DNA from: Amycolatopsis sp. MtRt-6
GTDB taxonomy: Bacteria > Actinomycetota > Actinomycetes > Mycobacteriales > Pseudonocardiaceae
NCBI RefSeq assembly: GCF_017308975.1
Contig: NZ_JADWPD010000001.1
Span: forward strand, 349,612 to 413,611
Direction: 5' to 3'
Length of the DNA: 64,000 nucleotides
This document shows, piece after piece, positions 39,514 through 49,054 of the stretch (positions within the stretch are counted from its first letter, which is position 1; every line of letters begins with the position of its first letter). The notes beneath the pieces were generated by a model. It saw only the letters and a program-made list of their open reading frames with translations. It searched no databases and was not told where the DNA came from. The position numbers were made by a program, and so were the translations under genes.

Positions 39514-42500
39514 TTACCCGCGCTTGATCAACCGGGTGAACCTCGAAGTGGCCGGCTTCAGTTCCTCGACCTTCAGCGCCATCAGCACGCCGAACGAGAC
39601 CACAATCCCGACGATGCTCTGCAGCAACAGCTTCACCCAGGCGCCGAAAGTGGGCCCGAACGAGTCCGGCACGAGCTTGCCCGCGACCCACGCGGCGGCG
39701 ACGCCCAGGACACTCGCGACGACCGTGAAGAGAATCACGCCGATCACCCGCTTGCTGCGGAGGTTGCCCAGCGTCACCCAGAGCCAAACCTGGCCGAGGA
39801 TCGCGCCGACCACGAACGTCAGCGCGTTGACCATCATCACGCCGAGCACGACGTTGTCCGGCGACAGGAGTACCGGGCACAGGTACAGCAGCGGCACCTT
39901 GACCAGCGTCATCACGATCATGATCAGCGTCGGCGTGCGGGCGTCCTTCATCGCGTAGAACACGCGCATCTGCAGCATGACCAGCGCGTACGGCAGGAGC
40001 GCGAACGCCGAGATCGCGAGCGCGTCGCCGAGCCGCTCGGCCGTTTCGACCGTGCCCTTGCCGAAGGTGAACAGCGCGATGCCGATCGAGCCGCCGACCA
40101 CGGTCATCACCGCGGAGATCGGCACGAGCATCACCGTCGAGATCCGGGACGCGTACGACAGGTCTCCGATCAGCTTCTTGTGGTCGCCGTCTGCGGCCGC
40201 GCGGCTCATCCGCGGCATGATCGCCGTCAGCAGCGAGACGCCGATGACGCCGTACGGCAGCTGGAAGAGCAGCCAGGCGTTGCTGTAGGCCGTCACACCA
40301 CCGGGTGAACCGCTGGTCAGCACGCGCGTGTTGATCGTGTAGCCGATCTGGCTGACGGCGACGTAGCCGAGGATCCACAGTGCGAGGCCGCCGAACTCCT
40401 TCATCTGCTTGTCGATGCCCCAGCGCCACTTGAACCGGAAGCCGGACCGCAGCAGCGGCGGGATCAGCAGCAGCGCCTGGGCGACGATGCCGCCGGTGAC
40501 GCCGATGCCCAGCGTCAGGACCTTGGGGTCGGTGATCGACACCTGCGTGGTGTTGATGTCGCCCGGCATGATCCAGACGACCAGGATCGTGAAGATGACC
40601 ACCAGGTTGTTGATCACCGGCGCCCAGGCCGTCGGGCCGAAGATCTGCTTGGCGTTCAACACCGCCGAGAGCAGCGCGAACACGCCGTAGAAGAAGATCT
40701 CCGGCAGTAGCAGGTAGGCGAACGCGGTGGTGAGGTCCGCGCTGGCCTGACCGGACGAGTCGACATAGAGACTCGTGAACGCCGGTGCCGCGATCACCGC
40801 GACGACCGTGCCGACCAGCAGCAGCGAGAACGCCACCGTGATCAGGCGTTGCGTGTAGGCCGTGCCGCCGTCGGGGTCGTCCTGCGAGCGCACCAGCAGC
40901 GGCACCACCACGCTGGCGAGCACGCCACCCATCAGCAACTCGAAGATGATGTTCGGCATCGTGTTGGCGACGTTGAACGAGTCGTTCGCGATGCCCTGGC
41001 CGATCGCGCCGACCAGCAGCAGCTTCCACAGGAAGCCGGTGATCCGGCTGATCAGCGACGCGATGGCCATCCGCCCGGACGCCTTCGCCAGCGACGGCGC
41101 CTTGGCCGGCGCCTCCTCCGGCGCTTCCCCGTCCGGCCGGGGCTTGACCAGCGGCCCCTTGAGCGCCGGCATGACCTGGGTGGCCAGCGCGTCGTACGGC
41201 CGCATGACATCGGGGTCGGCGACCGGCCAGCGCGAGTTCATCGGCACGCCGGCGGTGCGCGGGATGAACCGCGTCGCCTCCGGGTCGGGCGCGCGCTGGA
41301 CCTGGGTGGCCTCCTCCTGCCACGGCCGGACCGGCGCCGGACGGCGCGAGCCGCGGCCGCGCGGCGGGACGGGCGTGCCCGGAGGCGGGGTGCCGAGGGC
41401 CGGGTTGCCGGGCGGCGGGGTCAGCGGCGGGTTGGGCTGCGGGAGCCGCCCCTGGTGCGGACCCGGGGGGATCTGCTGTGGGCCGCTCTGCTGCGGAGGC
41501 GGCCCGGCTTGCGGGTTGCCTGGCGAGACGACTGGCTGGGCGCCGCTCAGTGGCTGGCCGGGTGGTGGCACGGCCGGTTTCGGTGGCGGTCCGGCCGGTG
41601 CGTTGGCCGGCGAGACCGCCGGCTGGGGGCCGCCGTGCGGAGGCGGCCCGGCCTGCGGAGGCGGTCCGGCTTGCGGGTTGCCCGGGGAGACGACTGGCTG
41701 GGCGCCGCTCAGCGGCTGGCCGGGTGGTGGCACGGCCGGCTGCACACCGCCGTGCGGTGGCGGGCCCGGCTGAGGGTTGCCCGGCTGCGCACCGCTCGGC
41801 GGCACGGGCTGGACCCGCGTCGGCGCCGGGCCGGCGCCGCGCGGCGGGCGGCCGCCCTGCGGCGGCGGCACCCGGCGCGGTGGCTGGTCCTCGCGGAAGG
41901 CGCGGTCGTCACGGGGGGCGCGGTCGTCACGGAAGGCTCGGTCGTCGTGTGGGCTGCGGTCGTCACGGGTAGCGCGGTCGTCGTGCGGGCCGCGGTCGTC
42001 ACGGGGCCAGTCGTCGCGCGGCCGGTCGCCACGGGGGCTGCCCTCGCGCACCGGGTACTCCTCCGCGGCCGGGCGGGCGCGGGGCGCGTGGTCCTCCGGT
42101 GCGGGCCGGTCGCCGCGGGGAGGGCGGGGCGGGCGCTCGTCCGGGGCCGGGCGGTCGCCACGGGCGCGTTGGTCGCGGGGCGGGCCGCCGGCACGGGGGG
42201 CGCGCTCGCCCCGGACCGGGCGGTCGTCGCCGCGGGGGGCTCGGCCGTCGGGGGGTGGCTGGTCGGCTCGGCGGGGGCGGCCGTCGCGAACCGGGCCTTC
42301 CTCGCGGATCGGGCGCTGGTCGCGGACCGTCGCGTCGTCCGGCGGCGGGGTGGGCATCGCGCGCGTCTGGCCGTTGCGGGACGGCTGGCGGCGGCCGCGC
42401 TCCTGGGGCGGAGGCGGCTGCTGGCGGCGGACCGGCTGCGATGCCCGCGGTGGCCCGTCGCCCCGTTGCGGGGGCGGGGGGCCTTCGCGCCGAGGACGAC

Positions 42501-42591
42501 CCGCACGCTCGGGTGGTAAGCCCGGCTCTCTCTCCAACGCGTGCCCAATCCTCGGTGCTCTACTCCGGTGCCGCGGCCCGGTGCCGCGCAC
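39514..42591 (-). CDS. murJ: Lipid II flippase MurJ (MviN) with long disordered N-terminus
   Basis: Translocates lipid II across the membrane. The C-terminal about 510 residues form the MOP-superfamily flippase: ASLISRITGFLWKLLLVGAI at the first helix, PFxxAY-type region, GMxxSRxxAAAD-like loop, about 14 helices in all. The N-terminal about 500 residues are Pro/Arg/Gly/Asp-rich and disordered, including RDDR-type repeats. The start is uncertain: frame is open to 42591, an ATG exists at 42357. The kinase-like module usually fused in mycobacteria is a separate gene here, directly downstream. Confidence 0.93.
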   Translation of the reverse strand: MRGTGPRHRSRAPRIGHALEREPGLPPERAGRPRREGPPPPQRGDGPPRASQPVRRQQPPPPQERGRRQPSRNGQTRAMPTPPPDDATVRDQRPIREEGPVRDGRPRRADQPPPDGRAPRGDDRPVRGERAPRAGGPPRDQRARGDRPAPDERPPRPPRGDRPAPEDHAPRARPAAEEYPVREGSPRGDRPRDDWPRDDRGPHDDRATRDDRSPHDDRAFRDDRAPRDDRAFREDQPPRRVPPPQGGRPPRGAGPAPTRVQPVPPSGAQPGNPQPGPPPHGGVQPAVPPPGQPLSGAQPVVSPGNPQAGPPPQAGPPPHGGPQPAVSPANAPAGPPPKPAVPPPGQPLSGAQPVVSPGNPQAGPPPQQSGPQQIPPGPHQGRLPQPNPPLTPPPGNPALGTPPPGTPVPPRGRGSRRPAPVRPWQEEATQVQRAPDPEATRFIPRTAGVPMNSRWPVADPDVMRPYDALATQVMPALKGPLVKPRPDGEAPEEAPAKAPSLAKASGRMAIASLISRITGFLWKLLLVGAIGQGIANDSFNVANTMPNIIFELLMGGVLASVVVPLLVRSQDDPDGGTAYTQRLITVAFSLLLVGTVVAVIAAPAFTSLYVDSSGQASADLTTAFAYLLLPEIFFYGVFALLSAVLNAKQIFGPTAWAPVINNLVVIFTILVVWIMPGDINTTQVSITDPKVLTLGIGVTGGIVAQALLLIPPLLRSGFRFKWRWGIDKQMKEFGGLALWILGYVAVSQIGYTINTRVLTSGSPGGVTAYSNAWLLFQLPYGVIGVSLLTAIMPRMSRAAADGDHKKLIGDLSYASRISTVMLVPISAVMTVVGGSIGIALFTFGKGTVETAERLGDALAISAFALLPYALVMLQMRVFYAMKDARTPTLIMIVMTLVKVPLLYLCPVLLSPDNVVLGVMMVNALTFVVGAILGQVWLWVTLGNLRSKRVIGVILFTVVASVLGVAAAWVAGKLVPDSFGPTFGAWVKLLLQSIVGIVVSFGVLMALKVEELKPATSRFTRLIKRG

Positions 42592-42643
42592 GTGCGGACC
42601 AAGGGTAATCGCGAACCGCCCGGAACACTCGAAGGCCGACGGA

Positions 42644-44803
42644 TCAGTCCACGACGTCGCGGCCCGCGCGGGCGTCCTTCACCCGCCGGTAGATCCGCCG
42701 GGAAGCGAGCAGAAGCAGGGCCACACCTGCGGCGACGGTCGCGATGATGGTGATCGCGCCGTACTCGGTCGACGTCAGCTCGAAGCGCGCGGATGACCCG
42801 AGCGGGGTACCGGTCGGCGTGCTCAACGACACATCGACGCTGAACCGGCCGGCCCGCAGCGCCTCCACCGGCAGGAAGTAGTTCTTGCCGCCGCTGGCCG
42901 GGAAGAACCAGTCCTTCGCGTCCTCCGGGCGCAGGCCCGTGTTGTTGTTCAAGGTGAACCGGGCGTTGATCCCGACCGGCAGGTCGTTGCTGACGTACAC
43001 CGGCAGCGGCGAGTTGCCGGACGCCAGCGCGATGGTCTGCTTCGGCTGCGAGACGGTCACCCGCCCGCTGATCGCCGCCAGCTCGGCCTGGGCGTTCGTG
43101 GTCGCCGCCGCCGCGGGCAGCCCGCGCCACGCCAGCGACGCCCCGCGCAGCTCGGCCAGCCGGACCGGCTCCACCACGTCGTCGGGTTTCACCCGCTTGG
43201 TCGGGTCGATCTGCATCGCCGCCGCCAGCCCGGTGGCCTGGACGTCCAGGCCGGCCAGCGTCGAGACGACGCCGGCGTCGATGCCGCCCGCCGGGTCCTG
43301 GCCGCCGTCGCCGACCGAGCCGGACGTCGCCGGGCTGTCGGCGAGCAGGGCCGACAGGCCGGTCGAGGTGACCAGGCCGGCTTCGATGAACGCGCCGACC
43401 TGCTGCAGGTACGTGCCGAACTCCTCCGCGGACGCGTCCCAGCGCCGCGGCGGCGCGACCAGCAGGTGGTCCGGCCGCTGCTGGCCGGTGGGCTGGCCGA
43501 GCCCGGCGCGGAAGGCGAGGGCGCCGAGGCCGTTCTGGCTCGCGACCGCCCGCTCGGTCGTGGCGGCCACCGTGACCGAGTCCGGCACGCTCGGGACCCC
43601 GGTCATCGCGGCCGAGATCAGCGAGTCGGTCGGCTGCACGCGGACGGCGCTGCCCTGCACGGTGACGCCGCCGCCGGCCGCGGCGGGGGCGAGCTTGCCC
43701 GCGTCGGCGAGCACGGTCCGCACGCCGGCGTCGGTGAGCGCGGTGAGCACCGACGCGCTTGGCGTGCCGCCCGGCCAGAGCACGCCGGTCAGCGGCGTGG
43801 CGCCGGTCACCTGCTCGATGGTCTCGGCGCCGCCGGCGGCCCGGGTGGCCAGGCTGGTGTCGCCGGGCCGGACGCGGGTGAGCGCGTCGAGGTCGGCGTC
43901 GGCGAACGGCAGCGTCACCACGCAGCGGGTGCCGACCAGCGACCGCACCGCCGACAGCCACGCCTTCGCGGCGTCGACGCCCTTGCCGTCGACGTTCCCG
44001 GTGTCCGTGTGGACGAGGTAGCCGCGGCTCATCGCTTCGACGGTGGCGAGCAGGTCCGGGTCGAGCGCGAAGCACATCGACTTCGCGAGGTTCGAGTTGC
44101 TCCGCACGGCCGACGTCGCCGCGGTGACCAGCGCGTTCAGTCGCCCGTCGCCGCTGATCTCGGCGGTCAGCCGGTCGTCGGCCAGCACCATCGGGCTGCC
44201 GTACGGCGCCGCGTAGACGTGCGGGATGTTGCCGGTCAGCGGCCAGAGCAGGGTCATGCTCGGCGCGCCGCCGCGGTTCGAGGCCGCCTGCTTGCCCGGC
44301 CCGGCCAGCACCGGCATCAGCATGCTGACCGCGCCGAGCCGCGCCGGCCCGCCGAACTCCGGCGTGCCGTTGACGTTGACCAGCAGCGGGTAGACGCCGG
44401 GGCGGCTGAACCGGTCGGCCCGCGCCCCGGTCAGCGGCACGGTGATGTTCAGCGGCGCGCTCTGGCCCGGCTCGAGCACGTCGGCGACCGGGGTGAACTC
44501 GGTCAGCGGGGTGTCCTTGATGACGGCGCCGGACAGCACGTCACCGACCCCGCGCTCGGTCGTCGCCCGGTCCCCGACCTGCAGCCGGACCTGCGGCTTG
44601 GAGACCCTGCGGTCGCCGGTGTTGGTCACCGTGCCGGTGACGGTCAGCGTCGTCGTCGAGCTCGTGATCACGCGCGGGGCGAGCTGGGCCAGGTCGATGC
44701 GCAGGCGGGCGCCGCCCTCCTGCGCCTGGGCCACCGTGGCCCCGGCGAGGGCGGGGACGGCCAGGAAGAGGACGGACAGGAAGGCTGCGGCGAACCGCTT
44801 CAC
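42644..44803 (-). CDS. Secreted, membrane-anchored DUF6049-family protein
   Basis: A 719-residue protein with a signal peptide ([21 protein letters not shown], cleavage near AQAQ), an extracellular body and a C-terminal membrane helix ([20 protein letters not shown], about 690-710) followed by a basic tail. It has Ig-like strands ([21 protein letters not shown]). It is the homologue of Rv3909, found upstream of murJ in actinobacteria. Role unknown; a structural or regulatory role in wall synthesis is suspected from position. The upstream mutT4 overlaps by 4 bp. Confidence 0.92.
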   Translation of the reverse strand: MKRFAAAFLSVLFLAVPALAGATVAQAQEGGARLRIDLAQLAPRVITSSTTTLTVTGTVTNTGDRRVSKPQVRLQVGDRATTERGVGDVLSGAVIKDTPLTEFTPVADVLEPGQSAPLNITVPLTGARADRFSRPGVYPLLVNVNGTPEFGGPARLGAVSMLMPVLAGPGKQAASNRGGAPSMTLLWPLTGNIPHVYAAPYGSPMVLADDRLTAEISGDGRLNALVTAATSAVRSNSNLAKSMCFALDPDLLATVEAMSRGYLVHTDTGNVDGKGVDAAKAWLSAVRSLVGTRCVVTLPFADADLDALTRVRPGDTSLATRAAGGAETIEQVTGATPLTGVLWPGGTPSASVLTALTDAGVRTVLADAGKLAPAAAGGGVTVQGSAVRVQPTDSLISAAMTGVPSVPDSVTVAATTERAVASQNGLGALAFRAGLGQPTGQQRPDHLLVAPPRRWDASAEEFGTYLQQVGAFIEAGLVTSTGLSALLADSPATSGSVGDGGQDPAGGIDAGVVSTLAGLDVQATGLAAAMQIDPTKRVKPDDVVEPVRLAELRGASLAWRGLPAAAATTNAQAELAAISGRVTVSQPKQTIALASGNSPLPVYVSNDLPVGINARFTLNNNTGLRPEDAKDWFFPASGGKNYFLPVEALRAGRFSVDVSLSTPTGTPLGSSARFELTSTEYGAITIIATVAAGVALLLLASRRIYRRVKDARAGRDVVD

Positions 44804-45342
44804 TCGGGGGCTCCCTCAGGGGCGTGCTCGTCTCGTCCGTGGACGTCCGGGCGCGCGAAAAGTTCCTTGGCCTTCCGGACGAGCTTGCGCTCGTCGGAGT
44901 AGGCGAGTTTGGACTCCAGCTCGGCCAGCGGGACCCAGGCCACCTCGGTGACCTCGACGTCTTCGTCGGAGAGCTCACCGCCGAGCGATTCGAGCAGGAA
45001 GTGGTGCACGGTCTTGTGGATGCGCCGCTTCTCGGCCACGAACCAGTAGTCGATGGTGCCGAGTGGCCGCATGACGCGCGCGGAGATGCCGGTTTCCTCC
45101 TTCACCTCGCGCACGGCCGTCTCTTCCACCGTTTCACCGTCCTCGATGTGGCCCTTGGGCAGCGACCACAGCAGTCTGCCGTGCCGGTCGAGCCGGCCGA
45201 TCAGCACCGCCTGTTCGCGCTCGACGTCGACCACGAGACCACCGGCCGACGTTTCGTCGACCGTGGTCAGGCGCCTGCCGCGCTGACGCCTGCGCCGCCT
45301 GCGCGGCTTCGAGGCGCCGGGGCGGCCGGCTGATCCAGACAT
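44800..45342 (-). CDS. mutT4: NUDIX hydrolase (MutT4-like)
   Basis: A 180-residue protein. After a basic, Arg-rich N-terminus ([22 protein letters not shown]) the NUDIX box [20 protein letters not shown] (about residues 65-85) is complete, so the enzyme should hydrolyse a nucleoside diphosphate linked to X. The position, pcnA-mutT4-DUF6049-murJ, is that of mycobacterial mutT4 (Rv3908). Substrate unproved; dATP/8-oxo-dGTP pool cleaning is proposed for the family. Divergent from pcnA across 100 bp. Confidence 0.9.
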   Translation of the reverse strand: MSGSAGRPGASKPRRRRRRQRGRRLTTVDETSAGGLVVDVEREQAVLIGRLDRHGRLLWSLPKGHIEDGETVEETAVREVKEETGISARVMRPLGTIDYWFVAEKRRIHKTVHHFLLESLGGELSDEDVEVTEVAWVPLAELESKLAYSDERKLVRKAKELFARPDVHGRDEHAPEGAPE

Positions 45343-45443
45343 GCTGCGATGCTAGAGCAAACGGTTGCCCCGGTAGGCTGGCTCTCCGTGTCCGTGTCCG
45401 GCGGTGCCTGCAGCTATCGCACCTGGAACGTAGTGGGATTTTC

Positions 45444-46880
45444 GTGAACGACGTGGTCGATGAGCAGGTGGTGGAGCTGATGCGGGTCTCCCCACTGGCG
45501 ACGGAGCTGGCGGAACGGTTCGCCAGGGCGGGGCACCGCCTGTACCTCGTGGGCGGCAGCGTGCGCGACGCACTGCTCGGCCGCGACTCCGGCGACCTCG
45601 ACTTCACCACCGACGCGCGGCCCGACCGGGTGCTGAAGATCGTCAGCGGCTGGGGCGACGCGGTCTGGGACGTCGGGATCGCCTTCGGCACGGTCGGCGT
45701 GACGAAGAAGGGCATGCAGCTCGAGATCACCACGTTCCGCGCCGACAGCTACGACCGCGTCGGCCGCAACCCCGAGGTCACCTTCGGCGACAGCATCGAG
45801 GGCGACCTGCTGCGCCGCGACTTCACGGTCAACGCGATGGCCGTCGAGCTGGCGTCCAAGACGTTCATCGACCCCCACGACGGCCTCAGCGCCCTGCGCG
45901 AGCGGGTCCTGGACACGCCGGCGACGCCGCAGGAGTCCTTCGCCGACGACCCGCTGCGGATGCTGCGCGCCGCCCGGTTCGCCGCGCAGCTCGGCTTCAC
46001 CGCCGCCCCGCGGGTGGTCGACGCGATGACGTCGATGGCGGAGGAGATCGACCGGATCACCGCCGAGCGGGTGCAGGCCGAGCTGTCGAAGCTGCTGCTG
46101 GCCGCCGACCCGCGGCCGGGGCTGGAGCTGCTGGTCGAGACCGGGCTGGCCGACCGGGTTGTGCCCGAAGTGTCCGGCATGCGGCTGGCGATCGACGAGC
46201 ACCACCAGCACAAGGACGTCTACCAGCACTCGCTGACCGTGCTCGCCCAGGCGATCGAGCTGGAGAAGACGCACGAGCCGACGTCGGAGCCGGACCTGAT
46301 CCTGCGGCTGGCGGCGCTGCTGCACGACATCGGCAAGCCGGCGACCCGGGAGTTCCAGCCGGGCGGCGGCGTCAGCTTCCACCACCACGAGGTGGTCGGC
46401 GCGCGGATGGCCCGCAAACGTTTGCGGGCGCTGAAGTTCTCGAAGGAGATCGTCGACGACGTCTCCCAGCTCGTGTTCCTCCACCTGCGGTTCCACGGCT
46501 ACGGCAAGGGCGAGTGGACGGACTCGGCGGTGCGCCGGTACGTCACCGACGCCGGCCACCTGCTGACCCGGCTGCACAAGCTGGTCCGCGCCGACTGCAC
46601 CACCCGCAACCGCCGGAAGGCGGCCGCGCTGCAGGCGACCTACGACGACCTCGAAGCCCGGATCGCCGCGCTCAAGGCCAAGGAGGACCTCGACCGCGTG
46701 CGGCCGGACCTCAACGGCGAGCAGATCATGGAGCTGCTCGGCCTCAAGCCGGGGCCGGACGTCGGGAAGGCGTGGAAGTTCCTCAAGGAGCTGCGCCTGG
46801 ACCGCGGGCCGCTCGACCACGACGAAGCGGTCGCCGAGCTGAAGAAGTGGGCCGCGGAAAACGGCGTCGGGGACGCGTGA
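45444..46880 (+). CDS. pcnA: CCA tRNA nucleotidyltransferase / polyA polymerase-family protein
   Basis: A 478-residue protein from the GTG at 45444 (NDVVDEQVVELMRVSPLAT after Met). Nucleotidyltransferase motif: LVGGSVRDALLGRDSGDLDF (about 35-54; catalytic DLD), then the tRNA-nucleotidyltransferase RRDFTVNAMAVEL. The HD domain has LLHDIGKPATRE and HHHEVVGARMARKRL. It adds or repairs tRNA 3' CCA ends (mycobacterial PcnA, Rv3907c); needed because tRNA-Ile here lacks encoded CCA. It contains a 20-bp palindrome near 46410-46429. Confidence 0.96.
   Translation: MNDVVDEQVVELMRVSPLATELAERFARAGHRLYLVGGSVRDALLGRDSGDLDFTTDARPDRVLKIVSGWGDAVWDVGIAFGTVGVTKKGMQLEITTFRADSYDRVGRNPEVTFGDSIEGDLLRRDFTVNAMAVELASKTFIDPHDGLSALRERVLDTPATPQESFADDPLRMLRAARFAAQLGFTAAPRVVDAMTSMAEEIDRITAERVQAELSKLLLAADPRPGLELLVETGLADRVVPEVSGMRLAIDEHHQHKDVYQHSLTVLAQAIELEKTHEPTSEPDLILRLAALLHDIGKPATREFQPGGGVSFHHHEVVGARMARKRLRALKFSKEIVDDVSQLVFLHLRFHGYGKGEWTDSAVRRYVTDAGHLLTRLHKLVRADCTTRNRRKAAALQATYDDLEARIAALKAKEDLDRVRPDLNGEQIMELLGLKPGPDVGKAWKFLKELRLDRGPLDHDEAVAELKKWAAENGVGDA
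46410..46429. repeat. 20-bp perfect palindrome inside pcnA
   Basis: GCCCGCAAACGTTTGCGGGC encodes ARKRLRA within the HD domain of pcnA. The core GCAAACGTTTGC also occurs at 33274-33285 and matches the look of LacI-family operators. It may be chance within an Arg/Lys-rich helix. Confidence 0.5.
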
Positions 46881-46883
46881 GCC

Positions 46884-48190
46884 GTGGCGGGCGGGGGCAG
46901 CTTCCTGGTGGCGCTGCTGAGGCGCGGCGCCCCCGCCATCGCCACCGCCACGAGTGAGCTGCCCGCCGAGATCGCCGACCCGGCCCCGATGCACGCGCTG
47001 CGCCGCATCGCGCGGATGTCGGGCCCGATCGACCCCACCGAGCGCGACGGCCTGCTGCTGCGCGCGACCCGCTACGTCGTGCTCATCCCGCTGGCGTACC
47101 GGCTGCTCGCGGTGCCGGGCCAGTTCGGCGTCTACGTCCTCGGGCACGGCACGGCCGGGCTCCTGCCGGTCGGGGTGTTCACCCTGCTGTCGGTGGCGCT
47201 GAACGTCGCCGGCCTCCGCTGGATGTTCCGCTCGGCGCCGTTCCGCGGCCGGAACGCCGGGAAGCTCCTCGCCGTCGATCTGACCTTCACGGTGCTTTCG
47301 CCGCTGGTCATCGCGGCGACCGTGCCGACGCCGGGGTACTTCGACGCGCTCGCGGTCACCAGCGTCCACCTGTACGGCGAGATCGGGCTGCTGACCCTCG
47401 CGCTGGGCCTCCCGAGCGGCGTGGTGTCCGGGCTGCTCAGCTTCCCGCTCCGGATGCTGGCGAACCGGCTGAACACCGGCGGGTTCGAGGTCGGGCCGCG
47501 TTCTCGACGTACTCCGTCCTGCTCGCGGAGCTGTTCCTGGCCACCGCCGCGCTGGTGCTGACCGGGCTCGGCACGCGCCTGGCCCTGGCCTACGGCACAC
47601 GCAACGGGCGCCTCGCCGAGCGCGCCCAGCAGCACCGGAGGCTGCACGACACCGTGCTGCAGACGCTGGAAGCGATGGCGCTGTCCGGCCCCGGCGACCC
47701 CGGAGAACGCCTCGCCGAGATCCAGCGGCTGGCGCGGGCGCAGGCGGTCGAGATCCGGCAGACGATCGAGACGGCGGCGTCCGAGCGGGCCGAGGCCGGC
47801 GCGCGGCCGCTGGGCGAGAAGCTCGCCGCGCTCGCCGCCGAAATGGCCCGCGACGGCCTGCGTGCGCAGCTCGTGGTGGCCGAACTCGACGACGACACGC
47901 TGTCGGAGGTCCGCCAGATCGCCATCCGCGACGCCGTCCGCGAGGCGATGCGGAACACGATGAAACACTCCGGCACCGACCGGGTCGTGGTCCGCGTCGA
48001 GGAACGCGACGGCGGCATCGCGGTGATCACCCGCGACCACGGGAGCGGGTTCAGCGCGGCCGACCACCCGGCCGGGTTCGGCATCAGCGAGTCGATCACC
48101 GCGCGGCTGGCCGAGGTCGGCGGGACGTCGCTGGTCGAGTCGGGACTCGCCGGGGGTGGCACGCGAGTGACGTTGTGGGTCCCGTTCTGA
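46884..48190 (+). pseudogene. Sensor-histidine-kinase-like ATP-binding protein broken by a one-base frameshift
   Basis: The first part (46884 onward, about 205 residues) encodes a membrane region with several hydrophobic helices (FTVLSPLVIAATVPTPGY; LLTLALGLPSGVVSGLLSF) ending NRLNTGGFEVG. Past 47492 this frame becomes Arg/Pro/Ser-rich nonsense and stops at 47561. Continuing in the +2 frame gives sensible protein AFSTYSVLLAELFLATAALV, then the dimerisation/phosphoacceptor region RRLHDTVLQTLEAMAL and a GHKL ATPase (REAMRNTMKHS, DHGSGF, GGTRVTLWVPF). One missing base in the G/C run at 47493-47500 explains both. Real mutation or sequence error. Confidence 0.85.
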
Positions 48191-48202
48191 TATCTCCTGT
48201 CC

Positions 48203-49054
48203 ATGACCTCGATCGAGCTGCTCGCCGACGCTCTCGCCGCCTACCGCTCCGGTGACCGCGACCAGGCCGCCGACCTCGCCGCCCAGGCCGGCCGCGCCGG
48301 TTCCACGCTGGCGGACGAGCTGCGGGCCTACCTGGCCGGCGACGGCTCGGCACCGGTCTACGACCAGCCGAGCGCGTTCACGGCGTTCATCCGCGGCGGC
48401 GGCAACGTCGAGCTGTACCGGGCGCTGAGCGCCGAGCTGGCCGCCCGCTACGACGCCGCCAAGCCGGAGTCGCTGCTCGACCTGGGCTGCGGCGACGGGC
48501 TCGCCGTGGTGCCCGCGCTGGAGCAGGCGTCGCACCTCCCGCCGCGGATCGACCTGGTCGAACCGTCGGCCGCGCTGCTCGAAGGCGTCCACGAGCGGGT
48601 GCCGTCGGCCCAGTGCTGGCAGTCGACCGCCCAGGACTTCCTGGCCCGCGACGACCTCGGCTGGGACTTCGTCCAGTCGACGTTCGCCCTGCAGTCCATC
48701 GAGCCGGAGCAGCGTGCCGAGGTGCTGCGGGCACTGCAGCCGCGCACCGGGACGCTGGTGCTCGCCGAGTTCGACGTCCCCGAGTTCGAGGAAGGCTCGC
48801 CGGAGCACCTGCACTCGCTCGTCGAGCGCTACGAGCGCGGTGTGGCCGAGTACGGCGAAGACGCCACGCTGGTCGCCCAGGGCTTCCTGCTGCCGGTGCT
48901 GCTCGGGATCGTCTCCGGGCAGCAGCGGACGAACTGGGAACACCCGGCCGCGCTCTGGGCCGAGCAGCTGACGACGGCGGGCTTCACCGACGTCGGCGTC
49001 GCACCGCTCGCCGACTACTGGTGGTCGCCCGCCGTCCTGATCACTGCCTGCTGA
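48203..49054 (+). CDS. SAM-dependent methyltransferase
   Basis: A 283-residue class I methyltransferase (MTSIELLADALAAYRSGDRD). SAM motif I is SLLDLGCGDGLAVVPAL (about 91-107), and IDLVEPSAALLEGV is motif II; DFVQSTFALQSIEPEQRAEVL follows. The N-terminal 80 residues are a helical cap. The C-terminus ends DYWWSPAVLITAC. Substrate unknown. It lies 12 bp past the frameshifted kinase, so was probably in its transcript. Its 3' end overlaps the end of the convergent TNT-domain gene by 14 bp. Confidence 0.88.
   Translation: MTSIELLADALAAYRSGDRDQAADLAAQAGRAGSTLADELRAYLAGDGSAPVYDQPSAFTAFIRGGGNVELYRALSAELAARYDAAKPESLLDLGCGDGLAVVPALEQASHLPPRIDLVEPSAALLEGVHERVPSAQCWQSTAQDFLARDDLGWDFVQSTFALQSIEPEQRAEVLRALQPRTGTLVLAEFDVPEFEEGSPEHLHSLVERYERGVAEYGEDATLVAQGFLLPVLLGIVSGQQRTNWEHPAALWAEQLTTAGFTDVGVAPLADYWWSPAVLITAC

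Noticed and set aside
47555..48190. Independent 211-residue gene
   Set aside because: Reads in the protein frame of an upstream membrane region after one base is restored; better explained as a broken gene.
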